Of a DNA stretch of 5,652 nt, positions 1-5,652 are shown in pieces. The position numbers and the translations under genes were made by a program. The number at the start of each line of letters is the position of its first letter. The first letter of the stretch is position 1. The DNA is taken from NCBI GenBank assembly GCA_017391545.1, contig JAFOYD010000030.1:1-5652 (forward strand). Direction: 5' to 3'. This stretch comes from Lachnospiraceae bacterium. Lineage in GTDB: Bacteria > Bacillota > Clostridia > Lachnospirales > Lachnospiraceae. The notes below the pieces were generated by a model. It did not search any database, was not told the origin of the DNA, and saw only the letters and a list, made by a program, of their open reading frames with translations.

Positions 1-2
1 AA

Positions 3-470
3 GAATTTCTGCTGCGCTTTCAGGGAAATGCAGACTGTGATCTTTCTCATAGGATTGACTTTGAGATTGAGGAAACAGATGATACGATTCTGATCGGCTT
101 CTGCGTTATGGGAGGTATTTTCTCGGAGGGAATCGACTTAAAACATGACAGCCTGATCGGAGCAATCATTGTAGGAACAGGCATACCACAGGTAGGATGC
201 GAGCGGGAGCTTTTAAAGAATTACTTTGATGCTCAGGGAGAGAATGGATTTGACTATGCATACAGATATCCGGGGATGAACAAGGTCCTGCAGTCGGCCG
301 GCCGCGTGATTCGGACAGCTGAGGACATCGGGGTCGTTGCACTTCTTGACGAACGGTTTATAGAGCCACAGTACAGACGGATGTTTCCGCGGGAATGGAG
401 TCAATATGATATCGTGGGAGTCATAGAGATATCGAAAAGAGTTGAAAAGTTCTGGAATGAGTGGCTGTGA
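3..470 (+). CDS. DinG/Rad3-type ATP-dependent DNA helicase, C-terminal fragment
   Basis: Partial gene; the reading frame is open from the left edge, so the true start lies upstream and only the last 155 residues are visible. The fragment matches the second helicase domain of XPD/Rad3/DinG-like superfamily 2 helicases (Helicase_C_2). A GGIFSEGIDL stretch is motif V. It is followed by LIGAIIVGTGIPQ, and then by QSAGRVIRTAEDIGVVALLDERF-type sequence (motif VI), whose QSAGRVIR arginines would contact ATP. The tail with LFPREW-like spacing (MFPREW) is typical of clostridial members. Family members unwind DNA 5' to 3' in repair or replication restart, often with an Fe-S cluster in the N-terminal half, which cannot be checked here. 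The family is clear; the exact subfamily (DinG proper or a clostridial Rad3-like helicase) is not. Confidence 0.88.
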   Translation, partial: EFLLRFQGNADCDLSHRIDFEIEETDDTILIGFCVMGGIFSEGIDLKHDSLIGAIIVGTGIPQVGCERELLKNYFDAQGENGFDYAYRYPGMNKVLQSAGRVIRTAEDIGVVALLDERFIEPQYRRMFPREWSQYDIVGVIEISKRVEKFWNEWL

Positions 471-472
471 TG

Positions 473-499
473 TGCAACCATAATCATTTTTATGTTGCA
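473..499 (+). other. Imperfect stem-loop just after the helicase stop codon
   Basis: The arms TGCAACCATAA (473-483) and TTATGTTGCA (490-499) pair over 10 bp with one bulged C and a loop of 6 nt (TCATTT). The element starts two bases after the helicase stop. It might end or stabilise that transcript, but no T-run follows the right arm (GGCAGATACC), so it is not a standard intrinsic terminator. The pairing is seen directly; its function is unknown. Confidence 0.35.
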
Positions 500-518
500 G
501 GCAGATACCGGTCAGTGG

Positions 519-552
519 TAGTATAGGATAAGGAATTTATATTAGATACAAT
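519..552 (+). promoter_or_regulatory. Possible promoter region for ugd
   Basis: The best -10-like hexamer is TACAAT at 547-552, which would start transcription near 559 and give ugd a short leader. No convincing -35 lies 16-18 bp upstream of it. An alternative pairs TTGCAG (495-500) with TAGTAT (519-524) at 18 bp spacing, but TTGCAG is part of the stem-loop at 473-499. This is a weak call, offered because ugd is separated from the helicase gene by 116 bp and ends at its own terminator. Confidence 0.25.
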
Positions 553-575
553 AAAATACATTATGATATCAATTT

Positions 576-581
576 GGGAGG
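576..581 (+). promoter_or_regulatory. Ribosome binding site that fixes the ugd start
   Basis: GGGAGG sits 5 nt before the ATG at 587. An in-frame ATG at 563 lies upstream of this site and has no Shine-Dalgarno sequence of its own. The protein from 587 begins MKIAVAGIGYVGLSN, which matches the usual start of the family directly at the Rossmann strand, so 587 is preferred. Confidence 0.8.
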
Positions 582-586
582 TAAGT

Positions 587-1753
587 ATGAAGATAGCAGT
601 AGCGGGGATTGGATATGTAGGTCTTTCCAATGCAATTTTGCTGGCTCAGCACAATCAGGTAACAGCCGTTGATGTATTTCAGGAAAAGGCTGATATGATC
701 AACAACAGGAAATCACCAATTATAGATGCGGAGATTGAAGAATATCTGGCAACAAAGGAGCTCAATCTGAAGGCGACTACAGATGGAGCAGAAGCGTATA
801 AGGATGCAGAGTACATTATCATAGCCACACCGACCAACTATGATCCGGACAAGAATTATTTTGATACAAGCTCTATTGAAACTGTCATTGAACTGATCAT
901 GAAGGTAAATCCCAGGGCAGTCATGATCATCAAATCAACCGTTCCGGTAGGGTATACCAAGTCCATAAGAGAACGATATGGCATCGATAACATCATTTTT
1001 TCACCAGAGTTCCTGAGAGAAGGTAAGGCACTGTATGATAATCTGTATCCATCACGTATCATTGTCGGTGAACAGTCAGAGCGAGCGAGGGTCTTTGCAG
1101 ACCTTCTGAAGGAAGGTGCACTGAAAGAGGATATTCCGACACTGTTTACGGATGCCACAGAGGCAGAAGCAATCAAACTTTTTGCAAATACATATCTGGC
1201 GCTCAGAGTTGCATTCTTTAATGAGCTTGATACCTATGCCGAAGTGAGAGGACTCAATACGAAGCAGATCATTGAAGGCGTAGGGCTTGATCCCCGAATC
1301 GGAAATCATTATAATAATCCTTCTTTTGGATATGGTGGATACTGTCTCCCGAAGGACACCAAACAGTTGCGGGCAAACTATGAGGACATTCCTAATAATA
1401 TTATCACAGCGATTGTTGATGCAAACAGGACGAGAAAAGACCATATCGCAGATATGATACTGGCGAGAAAGCCAAAAGTCGTGGGTGTATACAGACTGAC
1501 CATGAAAACGAACTCTGATAATTTCCGCCAGTCCTCCATACAGGGAATCATGAAGAGAATCAAGGCAAAAGGCATTGAGGTTGTTGTCTATGAGCCGACA
1601 CTAAAGGAAGATGCATTCTTCAATTCAAAAGTGATACGTGATCTTGGTGAATTTAAGAAGATGTCAGACGTGATCATTGTAAACCGTGTGACGGATGAAC
1701 TTCAGGATGTAATGGAAAAGATTTACACAAGAGATATTTACGGCAGGGATTAA
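587..1753 (+). CDS. ugd: UDP-glucose 6-dehydrogenase
   Basis: A cytoplasmic enzyme that oxidises UDP-glucose to UDP-glucuronate with two NAD+, supplying uronic acid for capsule, exopolysaccharide or other surface glycans. The 388-residue length equals the short form typified by E. coli Ugd and streptococcal HasB. The N-terminal Rossmann domain starts with GIGYVG (residues 6-11). The central helix contains EAIKLFANTYLALRVAFFNE with the conserved Lys at 197, and GYGGYCLPKDTKQL carries the catalytic Cys253 and Asp257. The C-terminal domain, which helps bind the nucleotide, follows intact. The start at 587 is chosen over the in-frame ATG at 563 because a GGGAGG site precedes it by 5 nt and the shorter form matches the family start. 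No glycan-biosynthesis neighbour is visible: a helicase lies upstream and a sugar-uptake operon downstream, so it appears to be transcribed alone. UDP-N-acetyl-mannosamine dehydrogenases are relatives, but this sequence resembles the UDP-glucose group most. Confidence 0.95.
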   Translation: MKIAVAGIGYVGLSNAILLAQHNQVTAVDVFQEKADMINNRKSPIIDAEIEEYLATKELNLKATTDGAEAYKDAEYIIIATPTNYDPDKNYFDTSSIETVIELIMKVNPRAVMIIKSTVPVGYTKSIRERYGIDNIIFSPEFLREGKALYDNLYPSRIIVGEQSERARVFADLLKEGALKEDIPTLFTDATEAEAIKLFANTYLALRVAFFNELDTYAEVRGLNTKQIIEGVGLDPRIGNHYNNPSFGYGGYCLPKDTKQLRANYEDIPNNIITAIVDANRTRKDHIADMILARKPKVVGVYRLTMKTNSDNFRQSSIQGIMKRIKAKGIEVVVYEPTLKEDAFFNSKVIRDLGEFKKMSDVIIVNRVTDELQDVMEKIYTRDIYGRD

Positions 1754-1780
1754 ATGTACAAAAAAATATAGTGAATGTGT

Positions 1781-1824
1781 CAAAATGGTTTGAGAAGGAC
1801 TTTAATTCATCTCAAACCATTTTG
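1781..1824 (+). terminator. Intrinsic terminator after ugd
   Basis: A perfect 15-bp inverted repeat: CAAAATGGTTTGAGA (1781-1795) pairs with TCTCAAACCATTTTG (1810-1824) around a 14-nt loop. The TTTT at the end of the right arm followed by GTGTATTGTG gives a modest U-rich release tract. The stem begins 27 bases after the ugd stop codon. The A-run on the left arm means it could also work on the opposite strand, though no gene is seen there. Confidence 0.75.
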
Positions 1825-1896
1825 TGTATTGTGCATAAAAAGTCGGGATAAAATCAGATAAAATTGCCGAAATAATATTTAATATCCATTTAGGAC

Positions 1897-1925
1897 TTGA
1901 TATTTTTTCGGCAGAATGATATTAT
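1897..1925 (+). promoter_or_regulatory. Sigma-A-type promoter of the sugar-uptake operon
   Basis: TTGATA (1897-1902) and TATTAT (1920-1925) are separated by exactly 17 bp, close to the housekeeping consensus TTGACA/TATAAT. Transcription would start around 1931-1934, leaving a leader of about 110 nt before the binding-protein gene. It lies downstream of the ugd terminator and just upstream of operator-like palindromes, which fits a regulated operon promoter. Confidence 0.65.
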
Positions 1926-1935
1926 ACAATTGTTC

Positions 1936-1962
1936 AACGGAAACGTTACCGAAAACGGTTCC
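1936..1962 (+). promoter_or_regulatory. Operator-like palindromes, LacI-family style
   Basis: Two inverted repeats stand back to back: AACG-GAAA-CGTT (1936-1947) and ACCG-AAAA-CGGT (1948-1959). In a second reading, GGAAACGTTACC (1939-1950) is a 10-of-12 palindrome centred on CG, the usual form of LacI/MalR/CcpA-family operators. A GGAA/TTCC pair also brackets 1939-1962. The site would lie about 5 to 30 bases after the predicted transcription start, where a bound repressor would block RNA polymerase. The palindromes are seen directly; the type of regulator is inferred from their form and from the sugar operon downstream. A transcript hairpin is the alternative. No exact match to the catabolite repression (cre) consensus was found. 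Confidence 0.5.
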
Positions 1963-2027
1963 AAGAAATCGGTCTGGATAATGTTTCGACGAACTGTAGC
2001 AAATAAAAAGGGTTACAAAACAAAAAA

Positions 2028-2037
2028 AGGAAAGAGG
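2028..2037 (+). promoter_or_regulatory. Ribosome binding site of the binding-protein gene
   Basis: A purine-rich AGGAAAGAGG segment ends 8 nt before the ATG at 2046, after an A-rich, probably unstructured stretch (from about 2001). This favours strong ribosome loading for an abundant lipoprotein. Confidence 0.7.
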
Positions 2038-2045
2038 TATTTATT

Positions 2046-3455
2046 ATGAAGAAGAAGTTACTAAGTGCAGTTCTTAGTGCAACAATGTTGGCATCAGTTC
2101 TTACAGGATGCGGCGGAAGCACCGGTGAGACACCTGCAGCAGCTCCAGCAGAGACAACAGCAGCAACAGAAGCAGCAGCTCCGGCAGAGACAACAGCAGC
2201 AACAGAGGCAACAGACACAACAGCAGCTGGAACAGGTAAGGTTTACTACTTGAACTTCAAACCTGAGCAGGCACAGGCTTGGGAAGCACTTGCAGCAAAG
2301 TACACAGAGGAAACAGGTGTACAGGTTGATGTGCAGACAGCAGCATCAGGTACATATGAATCTACATTAAAGTCTGAGATCGCAAAGACAGAGGCTCCTA
2401 CACTTTTCCAGGTTAACGGACCGGTTGGACTTGCTACATGGAACGATTACTGCTATGACCTTTCAGACTCAGCTGTATATAAAGAGTTAAAGAGCGATGA
2501 CTTCGCATTAAAGGACGGCGATGCTGTAAAGGGTCTTGCATATGTTGTTGAGACATACGGTATCATCTACAACAAGGATATCTTAAATGACTACTTCACA
2601 AAGGATTACGCAGTTGTAAAGAGCGTTGACGAGATCAACTCATTTGATCAGTTAAAGGCAGTTGCAGACAGCATTCAGGAGAACAAGGATGACCTTGGCG
2701 TAAAGGGTGCTTTCACATCAGCAGGTATGGATTCAAGCTCTGACTGGAGATTCAAGACACACCTTGCAAACCTTCCAATCTACTATGAGTACAAGGCAGA
2801 TGGCATTGGCTCAACAGATGCAATCAAGGGTACATACTTAGAGAACTACAAGAATATTTGGGATTTATATATTACAGATGCTACATGTGAAGCTTCACTG
2901 TTATCAAGCAAGACAGGTGAGGATGCTACAGCAGACTTCGCACTTGGTGATGCAGTATTCTATCAGAATGGTACATGGGCTTACGGTGATTTAAGTGCGA
3001 ATGGTATGTCTGATGAGTCACTTGGTATGCTTCCAATCTACATCGGCGCAGAAGGTGAAGAGAACCAGGGACTTTGCACAGGTAGTGAGAACTACTGGTG
3101 TGTAAACAAGAATGCTTCAGCAGAAGACATTCAGGCTACACTTGATTTCATGTACTGGTGTGTAACTTCAGAGGCAGGCTGCAGCGCGCTTTCAGGTGAG
3201 ATGGGATTTGTTTGCCCGTTCAACGCATTTGACAGCTATCCAGCTACAAATCCTCTGATCAACATTGCAAACGAGTATGTATCAGCAGGTAAGACTTCTG
3301 TATCTTGGACATTCACAACAATGCCTTCAGAAGAGTGGAAGAACGGCGTAGGAAGCGCACTCTTAGAGTATGCTCAGGGTACAGGCGAATGGTCAGCAGT
3401 TGAGACAGCATTCGTTGACGGATGGGCTACAGAATACGCAGCAGCAAACAACTAA
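2046..3455 (+). CDS. Sugar ABC transporter solute-binding lipoprotein (MalE-like, probably malto-oligosaccharide)
   Basis: The extracellular receptor of an ABC importer, 469 residues. Residues 1-22 are a lipoprotein signal: KKK, a hydrophobic stretch (5-19), then the lipobox LTGC with Cys22 as the lipidation site. Residues 23-64 form a low-complexity Ala/Thr/Glu/Pro linker containing a 12-residue tandem duplication (31-42 and 43-54) that would hold the domain off the membrane. The mature domain from about residue 65 (KVYYLNFKPEQAQAWEALAAKYTEETGVQV) has the start and secondary-structure pattern of family 1 extracellular solute-binding proteins, and it is rich in Trp and Tyr as carbohydrate receptors often are. 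It ends with three in-frame stops (TAA TAA TGA). It is the first gene of the operon with two permeases and malQ downstream. The malto-oligosaccharide substrate is inferred from malQ; another glucan or oligosaccharide is possible. Confidence 0.88.
   Translation: MKKKLLSAVLSATMLASVLTGCGGSTGETPAAAPAETTAATEAAAPAETTAATEATDTTAAGTGKVYYLNFKPEQAQAWEALAAKYTEETGVQVDVQTAASGTYESTLKSEIAKTEAPTLFQVNGPVGLATWNDYCYDLSDSAVYKELKSDDFALKDGDAVKGLAYVVETYGIIYNKDILNDYFTKDYAVVKSVDEINSFDQLKAVADSIQENKDDLGVKGAFTSAGMDSSSDWRFKTHLANLPIYYEYKADGIGSTDAIKGTYLENYKNIWDLYITDATCEASLLSSKTGEDATADFALGDAVFYQNGTWAYGDLSANGMSDESLGMLPIYIGAEGEENQGLCTGSENYWCVNKNASAEDIQATLDFMYWCVTSEAGCSALSGEMGFVCPFNAFDSYPATNPLINIANEYVSAGKTSVSWTFTTMPSEEWKNGVGSALLEYAQGTGEWSAVETAFVDGWATEYAAANN
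2136..2207 (+). repeat. Two 36-bp tandem repeats in the lipoprotein linker
   Basis: Copies at 2136-2171 and 2172-2207 each encode AAAPAETTAATE. They differ at only two of 36 bases (CCA/CCG and GAA/GAG), and both changes are silent. A degenerate partial copy (ATDTTAAG) follows. The unit keeps the reading frame, so copy number can change the linker length without breaking the protein. Confidence 0.9.
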
Positions 3456-3519
3456 TAATGAAAGACTTTTCATATTTACTACCACATAAATATAAAAGCA
3501 GACCCAACTAAGATATTAG

Positions 3520-3553
3520 GTGCAGCCGGAGGCATCTGGCTGCACTATTTTTA
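3520..3553 (+). terminator. Stem-loop with T-tract between binding protein and permease genes
   Basis: GTGCAGCCGGA (3520-3530) pairs with TCTGGCTGCAC (3535-3545) over 11 bp, including one G-U pair, around a GGCA loop. TATTTTTA follows at once. This is the form of an intrinsic terminator, but it lies inside an apparent operon, 64 bp after the binding-protein stop and 34 bp before the next ribosome binding region. The likely role is partial termination or protection of the upstream mRNA end, so that the binding protein is made in excess of the membrane subunits, as is known for many ABC sugar operons. No convincing new promoter is visible after it. Confidence 0.7.
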
Positions 3554-3587
3554 TGCATATTTAATATTTGGAGAGAGGTTAAGGACT

Positions 3588-4430
3588 ATGGAAAAGGCAA
3601 TTAAAAAATATTTCCCGATTTTTGCGTTACCGACACTTCTGGCATTCACCATTGGTTTTATTCTTCCATTTGTACTTGGCGTGTATTTGTCTTTTTGTGA
3701 GTTCAGTACTGTTACAGACGCCAAGTTCGTAGGACTGAAAAACTATATCAGAATCTGGGGTGATAGTACATTTATTCATTCACTTTGGTTTACCGCTTTA
3801 TTTACAATTGTATCTGTATTGGCAATTAATATTCTTGCATTTGCAGTAGCAATGCTTTTGACAAAAGGAATCAAGGGCACAAATATTTTTAGAACAGTAT
3901 TTTTTATGCCGAACTTAATCGGTGGTATCATCCTCGGTTATATCTGGCAGTTGATCTTAAACGGCGTTTTGGCAACAATTGGCCGTACACTTACATACAG
4001 TTCATCATATGGCTTCTGGGGATTGATTATCCTGATGTGCTGGCAGCAGGTCGGATACATGATGATCATCTACATTGCAGGTATTCAGAATATTCCGGGA
4101 GACCTGATCGAAGCAGCCAAGATTGATGGCGCTAACAACAGACAATTATTAAGACACGTAACCCTTCCGATGGTTATGCCGTCTATTACAATATGTTCCT
4201 TCCTGACACTTACCAATTCCTTCAAGCTGTTCGACCAGAACCTTGCATTGACGGCAGGTGAACCTTCCAACAAATCAGAAATGCTTGCGTTGAACATCTA
4301 CAATACATTCTACGGCAGAACCGGATGGGAAGGTGTAGGTCAGGCCAAGGCAGTAGTATTCTTTATCCTTGTAGCAATTATTGCAATCGTACAGCTTAGG
4401 GCAACCAGACAAAAGGAGGTGCAGGCATAA
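3588..4430 (+). CDS. Sugar ABC transporter permease (MalF/UgpA-type)
   Basis: A cytoplasmic-membrane subunit, 280 residues, of a carbohydrate ABC importer of the CUT1 type. Hydrophobic segments lie at about 9-36, 66-91, 102-124, 142-165, 200-220 and 250-272, giving six membrane spans. Between spans 4 and 5 is the EAA loop that docks the ATPase: EAAKIDGANNRQLLRHVTLP, with E175-A-A and D180-G. The protein lacks the long extra N-terminal region of enterobacterial MalF, so it belongs to the short UgpA-like form usual in Gram-positives. The start at 588 bases into the third kilobase (3588) is supported by a purine-rich GGAGAGAGG at 3570-3578, 9 nt upstream, and by the normal distance to span 1. 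Its last codons contain the ribosome binding site of the next permease. The sugar specificity is inferred from malQ downstream. Confidence 0.92.
   Translation: MEKAIKKYFPIFALPTLLAFTIGFILPFVLGVYLSFCEFSTVTDAKFVGLKNYIRIWGDSTFIHSLWFTALFTIVSVLAINILAFAVAMLLTKGIKGTNIFRTVFFMPNLIGGIILGYIWQLILNGVLATIGRTLTYSSSYGFWGLIILMCWQQVGYMMIIYIAGIQNIPGDLIEAAKIDGANNRQLLRHVTLPMVMPSITICSFLTLTNSFKLFDQNLALTAGEPSNKSEMLALNIYNTFYGRTGWEGVGQAKAVVFFILVAIIAIVQLRATRQKEVQA
4414..4420 (+). promoter_or_regulatory. Ribosome binding site of the second permease, inside the first permease gene
   Basis: AGGAGGT, a full match to the anti-Shine-Dalgarno core, ends 9 nt before the ATG at 4430. It is read as part of the KEVQA end of the upstream protein. 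Together with the TAATG stop/start overlap this points to coupled translation of the two permeases, which are needed in equal amounts. Confidence 0.8.
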
Positions 4431-5272
4431 TGTCAAACGTGAGAAAAGCAAAACATGGTGGACTTTTGACAGCGATATTTGCAATCATTTCAGTGATTTA
4501 TGTCATGCCAATCGTAATTGTATTATATAACTCATTCAAGAGAAAAATTTTCATCAGCAACAGACCATTTGCATTTCCGGATGCCAAGTCATTTGTGGGA
4601 CTTGAAAACTATATCAGCGGTATTGAAAAGATTCAGCTTCCAAAGGCATTCGGATACTCATTGTTTATTACAGTAGCTTCTGTATTTGTCATTATTCTGT
4701 GTACATCAATGTGCGCATGGTATATCACCAGAGTCAAGAATGCATTAACATCAGGCATGTATATGCTGTTTGCATTTTCTATGATCGTACCTTTTCAGAT
4801 GGTAATGTTTACATTATCAAAAATTGCTGATATGCTACATTTAGGAAATCCAATCGGTATCGTTATTGTGTATCTTGGATTCGGAGCAGGACTGGCGGTC
4901 TTTATGTTCTGTGGATTCGTCAAGTCGATTCCGCTGGAAATCGAAGAGGCTGCCATGATTGATGGATGTACACCGATTCAGACATATTTTAAGATTGTAT
5001 TTCCGGTTATGAAACCGACGGCAATTTCTGTAGCAATTTTGGAAGCAATGTGGGTATGGAATGACTATCTGTTACCGTATCTGGTATTGGATATCAAGAA
5101 ATACAAGACCATTCCTATTGCAATTCAGTACCTTAAGGGCGGCTATGGTGCAATTGATATGGGTGCCATGATGGCAATGATCGTATTGGCGATTATTCCA
5201 ATTATTATATTCTATATTGCGTGCCAGAAATATATCATTGAGGGTGTTGTTGCAGGTGCTGTAAAGGGTTAA
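4430..5272 (+). CDS. Sugar ABC transporter permease (MalG/UgpE-type)
   Basis: The second membrane subunit of the importer, 280 residues, forming the channel with the upstream permease. Hydrophobic segments lie at about 12-34, 75-98, 110-128, 140-163, 195-215 and 244-268. The EAA loop reads EAAMIDGCTPIQTYFKIVFP (E173-A-A, D178-G) and would contact the ATPase. The end QKYIIEGVVAGAVKG is the signature C-terminus of MalG/UgpE-like proteins. The gene overlaps the upstream stop by one base (TAATG) and has a strong ribosome binding site, so the two are translationally coupled. It is followed after 32 bp by malQ, with no terminator between, supporting one transcript. The family is certain; the substrate is inferred from context. 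Confidence 0.93.
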   Translation: MSNVRKAKHGGLLTAIFAIISVIYVMPIVIVLYNSFKRKIFISNRPFAFPDAKSFVGLENYISGIEKIQLPKAFGYSLFITVASVFVIILCTSMCAWYITRVKNALTSGMYMLFAFSMIVPFQMVMFTLSKIADMLHLGNPIGIVIVYLGFGAGLAVFMFCGFVKSIPLEIEEAAMIDGCTPIQTYFKIVFPVMKPTAISVAILEAMWVWNDYLLPYLVLDIKKYKTIPIAIQYLKGGYGAIDMGAMMAMIVLAIIPIIIFYIACQKYIIEGVVAGAVKG

Positions 5273-5290
5273 TATTAGATTTTTTCAGAG

Positions 5291-5298
5291 AAAAGGAG
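5291..5298 (+). promoter_or_regulatory. Ribosome binding site of malQ
   Basis: AAAAGGAG ends 6 nt before the ATG at 5305 and supports that start. It lies in a 32-bp gap after the second permease that contains no terminator-like hairpin, so malQ is probably on the same mRNA. Confidence 0.75.
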
Positions 5299-5304
5299 AT
5301 CGTT

Positions 5305-5652
5305 ATGAGAAGATGTGGCGTATTGATGCCGATATCCAGCTTACCTTCAAGATTTGGAATAGGCGGATTTTCTAAGGAAGCCTACGAGTTTGTTGATTTT
5401 TTAGCGGCTTCAGGACAATCATTGTGGCAGATTCTGCCTTTAGGACCTACAGGATATGGTGATTCACCCTATCAGTCATTTTCAACCTTTGCGGGAAATC
5501 CTTACTATATCAGCTTGGATTTCCTGATTGATGAGGGATTGCTCACGAGCGAAGAGTGCTCTTCAGTAGATTATGGTACGAATTCACACAAGGTAGATTA
5601 TGAAAGAATCTACTACACTAGATTTGATTTGCTGAAAAAAGCATTTGAGAGA
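5305..5652 (+). CDS. malQ: 4-alpha-glucanotransferase (amylomaltase), N-terminal part
   Basis: Partial; the frame runs off the right edge after 116 residues of an enzyme that is usually about 500 long. MalQ is a cytoplasmic GH77 disproportionating enzyme that moves alpha-1,4-glucan segments between malto-oligosaccharides, releasing glucose and making longer chains for phosphorylase. The visible part carries the typical N-terminal blocks: GVLMPISSLPSRFGIGGF (residues 5-22), SLWQILPLGPTGYGDSPYQSFS (39-60) and AGNPYYISLDFL (63-74), the first strands and sugar-contacting loops of the barrel. The catalytic carboxylates lie beyond the edge and cannot be checked. Its position right after the ABC transporter genes is the main reason for assigning the operon to malto-oligosaccharide use. 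Confidence 0.93.
   Translation, partial: MRRCGVLMPISSLPSRFGIGGFSKEAYEFVDFLAASGQSLWQILPLGPTGYGDSPYQSFSTFAGNPYYISLDFLIDEGLLTSEECSSVDYGTNSHKVDYERIYYTRFDLLKKAFER

Noticed and set aside
563..586. Upstream in-frame ATG giving ugd eight extra residues (MISIWEVS)
   Set aside because: No ribosome binding site precedes it, while GGGAGG lies between it and the ATG at 587; family members start at the Rossmann strand as the shorter form does.
856..1575. Three minus-strand open frames within ugd
   Set aside because: They lie wholly inside a well-conserved enzyme gene, have no family resemblance, and appear to be shadows of its codon pattern.
1939..1962. Palindromic segment as a catabolite repression (cre) site for CcpA
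   Set aside because: The central CG and flanking A/T fit loosely, but the outer TG...CA positions of the cre consensus do not line up, so only a general LacI-family operator is claimed.
1932..2045. Leader of the sugar operon as a riboswitch
   Set aside because: Apart from the short palindromes at its start, it is A-rich with no long paired helices, no terminator/antiterminator pair and no motif of a known riboswitch class.
1946..2218. Minus-strand open frame rich in Ala/Val/Ser (about 90 residues)
   Set aside because: Its low-complexity start is the antisense of the repeated lipoprotein linker, and it runs back across the promoter leader and operator region; no ribosome binding site or recognisable domain.
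2065..2253. Gln-rich open frame overlapping the start of the binding-protein gene
   Set aside because: It is the shifted reading of GCA/ACA-rich linker codons, which become CAG/CAA. It has no start signal of its own.
4085..4484. Minus-strand open frames across the junction of the two permease genes
   Set aside because: They are antisense to conserved EAA-loop and membrane segments, with no ribosome binding sites or domains.

Overview
The window reads as chromosomal DNA from an AT-rich Gram-positive anaerobe of the Clostridia, most likely Lachnospiraceae (Roseburia/Agathobacter/Butyrivibrio type). The basis is the A/T-rich intergenic DNA, strong AGGAGG-type ribosome binding sites, a lipoprotein rather than a periplasmic sugar-binding protein, and the order binding protein, two permeases, 4-alpha-glucanotransferase. 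The genus is inferred from style only; no database search was possible. All genes lie on the + strand.

Layout: (1) 3-470 is the C-terminal end of a DinG/Rad3-type superfamily 2 DNA helicase, cut by the left edge. (2) 587-1753 is a complete short-type UDP-glucose 6-dehydrogenase (ugd), apparently transcribed alone and closed by a strong stem-loop at 1781-1824. (3) 1825-2045 is the control region of the sugar operon: a good sigma-A promoter (TTGATA, 17 bp, TATTAT) followed by a compact palindromic site resembling a LacI-family operator, then a leader of about 110 nt. (4) 2046-3455 encodes a lipoprotein solute-binding protein. (5) After a stem-loop at 3520-3545 come two ABC permease subunits at 3588-4430 and 4430-5272, overlapping by one base. 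(6) 5305 to the right edge is the start of malQ, 4-alpha-glucanotransferase.

Regions 3-6 form one likely operon for taking up and processing malto-oligosaccharides. The lipoprotein captures the sugar outside the membrane, the two permeases carry it in, and MalQ rearranges the alpha-1,4-glucan chains in the cytoplasm. No ATPase gene is present here; it would lie downstream or be a shared MsmX/MalK-type protein encoded elsewhere. The malto-oligosaccharide assignment rests on malQ, not on the binding protein sequence itself.

I found no evidence of a previously undescribed system. The points worth a second look are regulatory: the operator-like array before the binding-protein gene, the stem-loop between the binding protein and the permeases, and a recent in-frame duplication in the lipoprotein linker.
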